A stretch of 64,000 nucleotides of DNA from Pseudomonadota bacterium (GTDB lineage Bacteria; Bdellovibrionota_B; Oligoflexia; Silvanigrellales; Silvanigrellaceae): contig RFOM01000015.1 in the NCBI GenBank assembly GCA_009926615.1, positions 1-64,000 on the forward strand. Direction: 5' to 3'. The number at the start of each line of letters is the position of its first letter. The stretch's first letter is position 1. Position numbers and translations under genes: made by a program. Positions 46,113-53,779 of the stretch are shown one piece after another. The notes under the pieces are model-generated. The model had not been told where the DNA came from. It saw nothing but the letters and a program-made list of their open reading frames with translations, and made no database searches.

Positions 46113-46152
46113 CAAAGTGAGCGGCCGTTCCAAATAACTGCCGCTCACTTTG
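46113..46152 (-). terminator. Strong inverted repeat, likely transcription terminator
   Basis: CAAAGTGAGCGGC (46113-46125) and GCCGCTCACTTTG (46140-46152) are perfect 13-bp arms around a 14-nt loop. It lies just past the stop of the minus-strand barrel gene (46179) and before the SpoIIE-type gene. Read on the minus strand the stem is followed by a T-rich but interrupted tract (CTTTGTGTTTAG). This fits a terminator, though the perfect long stem could also be a protein-binding site. Confidence 0.6.
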
Positions 46153-46178
46153 ACTGAAGAATATCCTGACGACTGCCG

Positions 46179-46832
46179 TCAGAGCTTGAAGCCCACTCCG
46201 AGGTCAATCCACGGCAGCGATCGTCCTTCCGATTTTACGACTGACTTGTCGCTGCAAAATCCGCTCTGGTTCGAAGCCATGACCTTTGATTTGACGACTC
46301 CGAGGCCGGCTGTCACATGAAGATCATCGTTCAGCGAAAATTGCTTGCCGACAACAAACGCACCGGCACGGTGAACACCGTCAGATTTAAAGTCACACGT
46401 CACTTCGTCGGCAACGTCGCGAAGTTTTTCGGACCAGCGCGGAGTCTCGATTTTTGTTTCACTCTTGAATGATCCGAACAACAGAGCTGTTGAAACGTAG
46501 ACTCCCTCATCGATATTGCCGAAAGCGGGTAAAATGAAATCGGCGCGGACTCCCAAATTCAGTGACCTCATCTTGCTGCCCTGCGATGTATCGGTATGAG
46601 CGACAATCGTCGGACCAATCCAGAAATGTTTGTGGACGGATTTCATAAGCTCAACGTCAATCACACCGCTGTCCGAGACAGCTGCCAGACCGATCAGCGG
46701 TGCCTGCTGGAGACGCAAATACAAGCCGCCGCCATTGTCTTTCTTCAAAGAGTCGCCGGCCTCGGCAACGGCGGAAGAGAAGAACACCGAAAGAGTGAGA
46801 GCAGGAACGAGAGCAGAAAAAAGAGCTTTCAT
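46179..46832 (-). CDS. Small predicted outer-membrane beta-barrel protein
   Basis: A 217-aa exported protein: signal peptide (about 1-23, SSAVAEAG), then a beta-rich mature domain with regular strands (GGLYLRLQQAPLIGLAAVS, LNLGVRADFILPAFG, VYVSTALLFGSFKS, LHVTAGLGVVKSKVM, LPWIDLGVGFKL). The repeated aromatic/Gly pattern and terminal strand suit a small outer-membrane barrel. No family named. An AGGGGG ribosome-binding site precedes the ATG at 46832. A perfect 13-bp inverted repeat follows the gene, and an AT-rich stretch (46866-47000) precedes it, so it is probably a single-gene unit. Confidence 0.55.
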   Translation of the reverse strand: MKALFSALVPALTLSVFFSSAVAEAGDSLKKDNGGGLYLRLQQAPLIGLAAVSDSGVIDVELMKSVHKHFWIGPTIVAHTDTSQGSKMRSLNLGVRADFILPAFGNIDEGVYVSTALLFGSFKSETKIETPRWSEKLRDVADEVTCDFKSDGVHRAGAFVVGKQFSLNDDLHVTAGLGVVKSKVMASNQSGFCSDKSVVKSEGRSLPWIDLGVGFKL

Positions 46833-46865
46833 GGAACACCCCCTGTATGGTTGTCTGTCCGACAC

Positions 46866-47007
46866 ATCGCAAGGGTGATGCCAATGAAATTAATCAGTAA
46901 AAACTGATATTTATTTAAATAACAAAAATACAATAACCATCATTTTATGAATGCTGGTCTACAAATTTTGAAGACTCATACATAAAAAACAGACTACAAA
47001 AGACCCA
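46866..47007. promoter_or_regulatory. AT-rich intergenic stretch, likely promoter region of the barrel gene
   Basis: About 140 bp of clearly AT-rich sequence in an otherwise GC-balanced window, upstream (minus strand) of the gene starting at 46832 and downstream of the sigma-54 activator gene. It holds a 6-bp hairpin ATCAGT-AAAA-ACTGAT (46893-46908) and an A/T palindrome TATTTAAATA nearby. I see no ORF. A promoter with a regulator site is plausible; no element could be assigned with confidence. Confidence 0.35.
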
Positions 47008-48507
47008 CTAACCGCCCGCGTCCGGTGCCGAAACCCACTTCTTTACAGTCCGCCAGTCAACCTGAAGTTTTTGGGCGACTTTTTCGTAGGAACCGAGCGA
47101 TTCATACGCGCTCCGCGCATAGCGCGCCATCAGCTCGTCTGCAGTCCACTGTGTGTCCTGCCATTTCACGCCCGCAGGACCGGCCGAATTCAAACCAAAG
47201 ACACCGTGTTTTCGCTCAAGCCCCAGTGAGGCTGCATCCAGCTCAGTCCCGTGCAGAAGCGCACGACGAATGACCTGCTCAAATTCGCGCAAATTTCCGG
47301 GCCAATGATAATCCGCAGGAACAGTTTTCTTCAAAAGTCCCGCAATCCTGTGCTCAACAACCGGATCCGCCCCGCCGAGCAAACGTGTCAGCACGCGCGA
47401 AACAAGCAGCGTCTGCTCGGCATTCGCGCCCGAAAAACGGTCGCGCAGAGGCGGAATAAAAATCACATCCGAGGCCAGACGATGATAAAGATCCGGACGA
47501 AACAGACCGGACGCAACTTTTTCTTCCAGCTGAGCATTGGTGGCTGCAATAAGCCTGCCGGAAAACCGTTTCTTTTCGTGACTCCCGACCGGCGAAAATA
47601 CACGTTCCTGCAGTACCCGAAGAATTTTGACCTGAAGCGGAGCGTCCAGTTCGCCGATTTCGTCCAGAAAAAGAACTCCGCGGGAATGAGTCTGGCCGAA
47701 CAGTCCCGAATGATTTTCCAGCGCTCCCGTAAATGACCCCTTTTTGTGTCCAAAAAGCTCGCTTTCAACGAGAGTTTCAGGATACTCGGAGATGTTTGCA
47801 GAAATAAAAATATCCAAAAAATTCGCATCAAACTTTTTGGTTTTCGAATCAAAAGGAATGTATGCGCTGCGCCCCAAGGCTGCGGCAGCCTGACCTTTTC
47901 CGACGCCTGTTTCACCCAAAAGCAAAACCGAATACGATTCCATTTTATCAAAAAGCACCGAGATATAATGCCGCAAATCGATGGTAAACAACGTTCGCCA
48001 GAGTCTTTCGCGCAATTTTCTGACCGGTTCCGACTCGCCGCCGACATAATGCGAAATAAAGTAAAATGCCCTGCGCATCTGGAAAAACACGGCAATATAG
48101 TGGGCCGAATTTTGCCTGAATCCAAATTTTGAAAGACTCGCCTCTATTTCGGCAGCAAACGGCAGCTCAAGACTGGTGCCGGAAGTTTCATTCTGTCTGA
48201 GAATAAATGCATCAAACTGATCAATGAAACGGTGAAAAACGACAAACAGGGACGAATCTGACAACAGCTCTTTTTGCGCGGCGGTGAGCTTTTCGGCCAT
48301 TCCCTTTGCATTCAAAAATGTATCCAGTATTTCAGCCGCTGCGCTTGCAATTGCCGCAGCTCCGGTCTCTGCTTTTCGGGCAGAAGGCAACAACTCTGAG
48401 ATAATTTCTGCATCAATCCGGTCGCGCTCAAGACTGAACGGATTCGAAACGGCTGCGTCGGAAACTTTCTTTAAAATGCGGAATGCGTCTTCGTGCGCAA
48501 TTTTCAT
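47008..48507 (-). CDS. Sigma-54-dependent transcriptional activator with a novel N-terminal domain
   Basis: A 499-aa regulator. The AAA+ core (about 200-430) has LLLGETGVGKGQ (Walker A), ESELFGHKKGSFTGALENHS (the GAFTGA loop that contacts sigma-54, here GSFTGA), GVLFLDEIGELDAPLQVKIL (Walker B) and a sensor I region FSGRLIAATNAQLEE. The C-terminus has a Fis-like HTH (YESLGSYEKVAQKLQVDWRTVKKW). The first 190 residues are helical, with no receiver, GAF or PAS signature. The ATG at 48507 overlaps the stop of the trypsin-like protease gene (ATGA), so the two are coupled. Targets are unknown; sigma-54 control of envelope or motility genes is typical. Confidence 0.88.
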   Translation of the reverse strand: MKIAHEDAFRILKKVSDAAVSNPFSLERDRIDAEIISELLPSARKAETGAAAIASAAAEILDTFLNAKGMAEKLTAAQKELLSDSSLFVVFHRFIDQFDAFILRQNETSGTSLELPFAAEIEASLSKFGFRQNSAHYIAVFFQMRRAFYFISHYVGGESEPVRKLRERLWRTLFTIDLRHYISVLFDKMESYSVLLLGETGVGKGQAAAALGRSAYIPFDSKTKKFDANFLDIFISANISEYPETLVESELFGHKKGSFTGALENHSGLFGQTHSRGVLFLDEIGELDAPLQVKILRVLQERVFSPVGSHEKKRFSGRLIAATNAQLEEKVASGLFRPDLYHRLASDVIFIPPLRDRFSGANAEQTLLVSRVLTRLLGGADPVVEHRIAGLLKKTVPADYHWPGNLREFEQVIRRALLHGTELDAASLGLERKHGVFGLNSAGPAGVKWQDTQWTADELMARYARSAYESLGSYEKVAQKLQVDWRTVKKWVSAPDAGG

Positions 48508-49328
48508 TTGCAGGATTCCGCCGAAGGCACCGGAAAATTCGGCAAAGGATAACCGGCTTTGGCAAATGCGCAGACGATCCAGACAATATTTTCGCGGACA
48601 TCCGAGTGATAAACTCTTTTGCCGTTTCCGCATGACTGGATCTGACCTTCGGTAAATGTGACCGCCGAGGCAATTCCGAGAAGACTGCCGTCTTTTGAAA
48701 ACAACGGACCTCCGGAATCACCGCTGCACAAAATCGCAGCCCCGCGCGAAATCCACGTCCCGCCGTCGGGTTTATACTTCAGCCGGAAGGCATCAATATT
48801 TTCTGCGTAGCGGACCTTCGAATCACTTTTGTCGCCTTCGCTGCGACCGATACCCACATAAAATGCATCATTGACGTTGGACTTGTCGGATGCGCTGATC
48901 CGCGCGAAGGGAGCGCTCACCTCCTGCCCCAAAATCACAATGGCAAGATCTGATTTGTGGGATTCCGGTCCGTTTTTATTTTTCCATTTGGGCCAGTCCG
49001 GATGCATCTGCCAGCTTCCCGCCAATATTTTTGTTGCTTTCAGGTTTCGATCAAGCCGGCTGACTTCAATACTCCGGACTGTTTCAACACAGTGAGCTGC
49101 CGTAAGAACGTGACGTGGCCCAAGCAGAACCCCGCTGCAGCGTTTTCCCCACTCACTGGACTGCATTCCGAGCAGATAAACAAAACTTCCCAGAAACGGC
49201 TCGGAACCGCGCACAACCGTTCCGCCCGCCATTTCTGCTTCACTGTCCTGAACAGTCTTTTGCTTGCAGGCAGAAAAGCATGCGACCAGACAACCCAGCA
49301 GTCCCGACAAATGAAATTTTAAGTTCAT
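48504..49328 (-). CDS. Trypsin-fold (S1) serine protease, probable lipoprotein
   Basis: A 274-aa exported protease. The N-terminus has a hydrophobic stretch with lipobox-like CFSAC (about 17-21), so lipid anchoring is likely. The S1 domain has an activation-like GGTVVRG, His in LTAAHC, Asp in KSDLAIVIL and Ser in LCSGDSGGPLF. Counting from the Ser, position 189 is Ile, so trypsin-like Lys/Arg preference is not expected. The ATG at 49328 has GGGAG upstream. Its stop overlaps the start of the sigma-54 activator, an unusual operon pairing that hints at protease and regulator acting in one response. It lies downstream of the tldD/tldE pair on the same strand. Confidence 0.85.
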   Translation of the reverse strand: MNLKFHLSGLLGCLVACFSACKQKTVQDSEAEMAGGTVVRGSEPFLGSFVYLLGMQSSEWGKRCSGVLLGPRHVLTAAHCVETVRSIEVSRLDRNLKATKILAGSWQMHPDWPKWKNKNGPESHKSDLAIVILGQEVSAPFARISASDKSNVNDAFYVGIGRSEGDKSDSKVRYAENIDAFRLKYKPDGGTWISRGAAILCSGDSGGPLFSKDGSLLGIASAVTFTEGQIQSCGNGKRVYHSDVRENIVWIVCAFAKAGYPLPNFPVPSAESCK

Positions 49329-49344
49329 TGCACTCCCTGAATCA

Positions 49345-50706
49345 TCAGAGCGTAAAATTAAACCGTTCCAAAAGCATCCCCGGAACCCGCGCACCGCCGA
49401 AAGCCCGCCGCACATATGTCGACGTTTCCGGTATGATTTCAGTTTCACGGGTCAGCGCAACCAGTTCCGAACCGAATGCGCGAAAGATTGTTTCATCAAA
49501 GCGCATATCCTGAATGGGACCCACAGGCTGACCGTCCTCGACCCAGACACAACCGTAACGGGTCATGCCGGTGACACGTCCATGAATCATGTCACTCCAG
49601 TTCAAATAGTGCAAATCGGAAAGATACAAGCCCGTCCCCAACGATTTAAGGGCATCTGCCGCCTGCAGTTCGCCGCCTGCAATTTCGGGTGTGCGCAGAC
49701 TTTCGGAAGACGAACCGTTGGACAGAGCACCGTATTCTTTAGCTGTCCGCGCACTGCAAAGCGCCTGCACAAACCGGCCATTTTCGATCAGCGGAACAGC
49801 TTCCGGCGAGAGCTCACCCTCGGCCGTAAAGCGGGGAGACATTCCCAGTCCGTAATTTTCGCGAAGCGAGAATTTTTTGGAAAACTGTTTCTCTCCCTTC
49901 CTGACCGCGCACAACGGACTGTCGTTGCGTTGCAACGAGCCCTCGGACAAAGCTCCCCACGAGAACATATTCAAAAGCTCCGAAGTCGCCGACGGAGCAA
50001 GAAAAACCCGATATTCAGCGGGGCGAAGGACCTTGACCGGCCTGTTGAGAATTTGCAGATCCCCGCGCGCTTTTTTGACTGTTTCCAGATAGTCTTTCTG
50101 AACCCATTCACGTCCGGCGTAGCCTGACTTTACGGCTCTGCCGTTTTCCAGCCACAGAGAATAATCAATAAAAAAAGTATCACTCGAAAACCAGTGATTC
50201 GTACCGGCTGAATCTGCCAATCCCGAAATCGTTGTTCCGCCCGCATAAAGCCCGACCAAATCATCGCCGGACTGCAATCCGCCCAACAGAGAAGAAACAA
50301 CTTCGCCTGCAGGCAAAATTTGTCCCTTAAAGACAGTCTCGCTCGACGACTTCTGCAATGGCAGATTCACATAGGGGTCTTGAGGAACACCTTCCGCCTG
50401 CGCCCTGACACGGGCCAGCAATTCGCCGGCAAGAGAATTCAAATCACCGGATTCCGGCACAAAGGGGACGGCAATTTCGCAAACCGAATGCACAGAGGAA
50501 ATAAACTGAACTTTCAGAACCGCATCAGTCACGTTGCCGCTCTGCCGGACTTTGCCGCGACTCACGCGGGTAAACTGGGTCTGCTCTGCGGAAAGAGACA
50601 GCCGCGCATGTTCGCCATTCTTCAACAGTCCGAAAAACTTTTTCCCGACCTGCGCAAAAAGGTCATGAAGCTGATCCGCGTAGTGCAGATTTTCAGATTT
50701 ATTCAT
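49345..50706 (-). CDS. TldE/PmbA-type subunit of a TldD/TldE protease
   Basis: A 453-aa member of the TldD/PmbA family. It lacks the HExxxH metal site but has the family body (SGDDLVGLYAGGTTISGLAD, PVKVLRPAEYRVFLAPSATS, TAKEYGALSNGSSSESLRTP, GLYLSDLHYLNWSDMIHGRV, TGMTRYGCVWVEDGQPVGPI). In E. coli, TldE forms a heterodimer with the metalloprotease TldD that degrades unfolded peptides and matures microcin B17 and CcdA. Its ATG overlaps the tldD stop by 4 bp, so the two are made together. Cleavable peptide partners are not visible nearby. Confidence 0.88.
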   Translation of the reverse strand: MNKSENLHYADQLHDLFAQVGKKFFGLLKNGEHARLSLSAEQTQFTRVSRGKVRQSGNVTDAVLKVQFISSVHSVCEIAVPFVPESGDLNSLAGELLARVRAQAEGVPQDPYVNLPLQKSSSETVFKGQILPAGEVVSSLLGGLQSGDDLVGLYAGGTTISGLADSAGTNHWFSSDTFFIDYSLWLENGRAVKSGYAGREWVQKDYLETVKKARGDLQILNRPVKVLRPAEYRVFLAPSATSELLNMFSWGALSEGSLQRNDSPLCAVRKGEKQFSKKFSLRENYGLGMSPRFTAEGELSPEAVPLIENGRFVQALCSARTAKEYGALSNGSSSESLRTPEIAGGELQAADALKSLGTGLYLSDLHYLNWSDMIHGRVTGMTRYGCVWVEDGQPVGPIQDMRFDETIFRAFGSELVALTRETEIIPETSTYVRRAFGGARVPGMLLERFNFTL

Positions 50707-52145
50707 ACAGCACCTCCGAAAACTTCAACGCCGGCAAAAGCGCACACAGGCGATGCGTGTCCGACCCGAATACTTTGGTTGGGCTCTCCCTTTCCGCAAT
50801 AAGGCGTACCAAAGACACCCATACTTGCAGCATCTCCCACAGCAACAAGTTGCTTCCAAAAGCCGGAGGTCACCCCTCGGTAATTCGGATTCCGGACAAC
50901 CTGCCCGAGCTTTCCGTTTTCAATGAGGCGGGCATACTCACAACCGAACTGAAACTTGTTGCGATAGTCGTCAATCGACCAAGAACGGTTGGATTCCATG
51001 TAAACGCCGTGCTCTATTCCGGCGATCATCTCATTAAACGAAGTTTGTCCGGCTTCGACATTGATGTTTGCCATGCGGTCAATCGGCGGCCTGTTCCATG
51101 AACTCGCCCGCTGATTGGCGACTCCCGCAACTCCCGAACGAATCTGACTTTCCAGACTGCCCAATCCGCGTCTCAGGATTCCCTTCTCGATCAAAAATTC
51201 ACGCCGCGCGGGAGCTCCCGAATCATCAAACGCATACGAGGCAAACTCATGTCTGACCGTCGGATCAAAGGTCACATTGAGCAATTCCGAGCCGTAGCGC
51301 AGATGACCAAAATCTTCCAGCTTCACAAAGCTGGAGCCTGCATAATTGCGTTCGTCTCCGAGGATGCGATCGAGTTCCAGCGGATGACCTATGCTTTCAT
51401 GAATTTGCAGCATCATCTGATCCGGAGAAAGGACCAGTGAGGTCGTCAGCGACGGACACTCAGGGGCATCGAGAAGTTCATGGAGCTGGGCGGCAACCTT
51501 GTCAGCCTGTGCATTGAGAACATCAACGAACAGAAACTCTGCCCCGCCCTGATAAGAATATGCGCTGAGGCCATGATTTGAACGCTTCTGGACGACTCCG
51601 TTTTTTTGTCCGGAGGCCTCCATGGAAACCGTCACAAGCGACAGATTCTGTTCAAAATGTGCGCCGTTTGAAGAGACGTAGACGGTATCGGAAAGAACAT
51701 GCTGCAAACCCGCCGAAGTCGTCGTGACACAGTCAGAGGTTTTCATCCTTCGGCATAACGCAAGCAAAAGTGAGAATTTGTCGGCCTCGCTGAGTCCGGC
51801 CAACGGCGTCCGGACACTGGACGAATATCGTCCCTGCGAGGGAGGTCTGCAGCGGGTGTCGAATTTGAAAAGTGCCCTGCCGGCCGCAGACTGTGCCTGA
51901 GTCTTTGCCAGAAGAGCAGTTTCCATAAGACTCTTTTCAGTCACGACCGGAGTTGCTGCGTAACCGAACTGACCGTCAGCCAGCCATTCGATCATGACAC
52001 CTGCAGAATCAACCGTCCGGTTCTCCTCCGGATGACTGTCGCGCACTTCGCGATACTGGGTTTGCTCGCGATGAAAGCGGATCCCGACCCACTCACCGGA
52101 AGCGATTGAAAGCTGACTCAGTACTTTTTTCAGAAGTTGTTCCAT
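50703..52145 (-). CDS. tldD: TldD metalloprotease subunit
   Basis: A 480-aa protein with the TldD metal motif HESIGH (HExxxH, His249, Glu250, His254) in MLQIHESIGHPLELDRILGD. Other family blocks are GEWVGIRFHREQTQYREVRD, VYVSSNGAHFEQNLSLVTVS, FASYAFDDSGAPARREFLIE, NRPPIDRMANINVEAGQTSF and MESNRSWSIDDYRNKFQFGC. A TldD/TldE heterodimer hydrolyses peptides in an enclosed cavity. I chose the ATG at 52145; a TTG at 52160 is possible. Divergent from the DUF4442 gene (93 bp). Coupled downstream to tldE. Confidence 0.92.
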   Translation of the reverse strand: MEQLLKKVLSQLSIASGEWVGIRFHREQTQYREVRDSHPEENRTVDSAGVMIEWLADGQFGYAATPVVTEKSLMETALLAKTQAQSAAGRALFKFDTRCRPPSQGRYSSSVRTPLAGLSEADKFSLLLALCRRMKTSDCVTTTSAGLQHVLSDTVYVSSNGAHFEQNLSLVTVSMEASGQKNGVVQKRSNHGLSAYSYQGGAEFLFVDVLNAQADKVAAQLHELLDAPECPSLTTSLVLSPDQMMLQIHESIGHPLELDRILGDERNYAGSSFVKLEDFGHLRYGSELLNVTFDPTVRHEFASYAFDDSGAPARREFLIEKGILRRGLGSLESQIRSGVAGVANQRASSWNRPPIDRMANINVEAGQTSFNEMIAGIEHGVYMESNRSWSIDDYRNKFQFGCEYARLIENGKLGQVVRNPNYRGVTSGFWKQLVAVGDAASMGVFGTPYCGKGEPNQSIRVGHASPVCAFAGVEVFGGAV

Positions 52146-52238
52146 GTGACACTTTCCCAATCTGGACTTTTATCCGGCAACCGGCGACGGACGAGAATAA
52201 TTGCAACAGGGCCAAAAGGCCACATCAGGAGCTCACAG

Positions 52239-52775
52239 ATGCAATGGTCCGCTGAAATGATTTCTAAAATGCAGCGCAAACTGCTTCGACCGCAACAAAT
52301 CCTGAAAGTCTGGTCGAATTTCAATCAGGTACCGGGGGGGCGGGTCGCGTTCAGCAAGCTTTTGGGAGGAATGATCCCCTACACGGGAAGTGTCAAACCG
52401 CTGGTCACACATCTCGAAAGAGGCGCTGCGACCGTCGAAATGGCCGATCACCGGAGCGTGCGAAATCATCTCAATTCCATTCACGCTCTTGCGCTGGCAA
52501 ACCTCGCCGAGTTTCCCGCAGGTCTTAGCCTGCATACTGCGATCCCCGAAAATTCGAGGGCCATTCTGGTCAAACTCGAGGTTGAATATTTGAAAAAAGC
52601 GCGCGGAGATCTGACATCCAAAGCCAAAGTCGAACACACCATCGAGCATCTGGAATCTCCGACGCACATCATTGTTCAAAGTGAAATCTCAGACACTTCA
52701 GGAACGGCTGTTGCGAAGGCGCGAACAACGTGGCTCGTAAGTCCTGCACCGGCGGAGAAATCCAAAAATGACTGA
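52239..52775 (+). CDS. DUF4442-type hotdog-fold protein
   Basis: A 178-aa soluble protein. Its pattern (GGRVAFSKLLGGMIPYTGSV, KPLVTHLERGAATVEMADHR, NHLNSIHALALANLAEFPAG, LVKLEVEYLKKARGDLTSKA, IIVQSEISDTSGTAVAKART) matches DUF4442/PaaI-like hotdog folds, related to acyl-CoA thioesterases. NHLNSIHALALANLAE corresponds to the Asn/His segment of such enzymes. The ATG at 52239 lies seven bases after AGGAG. Its stop overlaps the start of the NMO-type gene by 8 bp, so the two are coupled and likely share a pathway, perhaps fatty-acid or nitro-compound metabolism; the substrate is unknown. Confidence 0.7.
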   Translation: MQWSAEMISKMQRKLLRPQQILKVWSNFNQVPGGRVAFSKLLGGMIPYTGSVKPLVTHLERGAATVEMADHRSVRNHLNSIHALALANLAEFPAGLSLHTAIPENSRAILVKLEVEYLKKARGDLTSKAKVEHTIEHLESPTHIIVQSEISDTSGTAVAKARTTWLVSPAPAEKSKND

Positions 52776-53754
52776 ATCCCTGTTTCTTAAGCACACTCAA
52801 ACCGAGTTGCCTGTCATCTGCGGACCGATGTATCCGTGCAGCAATCCCGAGCTGGTGGCTGCGGTTTCGGAAGCGGGAGGGATAGGAATTATACAGCCTC
52901 TTTCGCTCGTTTTCGTTCACAAACGTGAATTTCGCTCCGGACTCGAATATATCCGCAGCCTCACCCGCAAACCCGTCGGCCTCAACATCATCACGGAAAA
53001 ATCATCCAAGCTGTATTTGGAGCGGATGGAAAAATATCTCGACATCGCGCTCGAACTCGGAATCCGCTTTTTCATTACCTCACTCGGAAACCCAAATTGG
53101 GTTGTGAAAAAAGTCCATGCAGCCGGAGGCTTTGTTTACCATGACGTGGTCGACAAAAAATGGGCTTTGAAAGCGCTTGACAACGGCGTTGACGGAATCA
53201 TTTGTGTCAACAACCGCGCCGGAGGACATGCCGGACAACAGTCCGCAGAATCTCTTTTTGCGGAACTGAATACCTTGGGTGTTCCGCTGATTGCGGCAGG
53301 AGGACTGTCGACTGCCGAAGATTTGAATCATGTCATGTCGATCGGTTATCAGGGCGTTCAATTGGGCACGCGGTTTATTGCAACCAGTGAATGCAATGCC
53401 CACGCCGACTACAAAGACGCCATCATCAAAGCCGAAGAATCGGATATTGCCCTGACCGAAAAAATCAGCGGGGTCCCCGTATCAGTGATTTACACCGATT
53501 CTGTCAGACGCATGGGGCTCAAGGCCAACCCCTTGGCAAAATACCTTCTGCGCCATCCCCGTTTCAAACACTGGATGCGTTTGTATTACACGACACAGTC
53601 GCTCTGGAAGCTCAAAGAAGCTTCCACCAAGGGATTCAATTACAAAGATTTCTGGCAGGCCGGAAAAAGTGTGCACGGGATTGAGTCGGTGGTCAGCGTG
53701 GCCGAGGTTATGCAGGAGCTCCGGACTGGGCTTAAAAACCTGAAGCAGAGTTGA
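52768..53754 (+). CDS. Nitronate monooxygenase-type FMN enzyme
   Basis: A 328-aa TIM-barrel FMN protein. Typical blocks: PVICGPMYPCSNPELVAAVS, EAGGIGIIQPLSL, KPVGLNIITEKSS, FFITSLGNPNWVVKKVHAAG, GVDGIICVNNRAGGHAGQQS (the GGHxG FMN-phosphate loop), LIAAGGLSTAEDLNHVMSIG and QGVQLGTRFIATSEC. This is the NMO/enoyl-reductase FabK superfamily. The C-terminal 80 residues are longer than average and helical. Because of the coupled DUF4442 gene, an acyl-related role is as likely as nitronate oxidation; FabK-like ER function cannot be ruled out. Confidence 0.82.
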   Translation: MTESLFLKHTQTELPVICGPMYPCSNPELVAAVSEAGGIGIIQPLSLVFVHKREFRSGLEYIRSLTRKPVGLNIITEKSSKLYLERMEKYLDIALELGIRFFITSLGNPNWVVKKVHAAGGFVYHDVVDKKWALKALDNGVDGIICVNNRAGGHAGQQSAESLFAELNTLGVPLIAAGGLSTAEDLNHVMSIGYQGVQLGTRFIATSECNAHADYKDAIIKAEESDIALTEKISGVPVSVIYTDSVRRMGLKANPLAKYLLRHPRFKHWMRLYYTTQSLWKLKEASTKGFNYKDFWQAGKSVHGIESVVSVAEVMQELRTGLKNLKQS

Positions 53755-53779
53755 ACTCCGGAGTCGGGCCTGACAGCAA

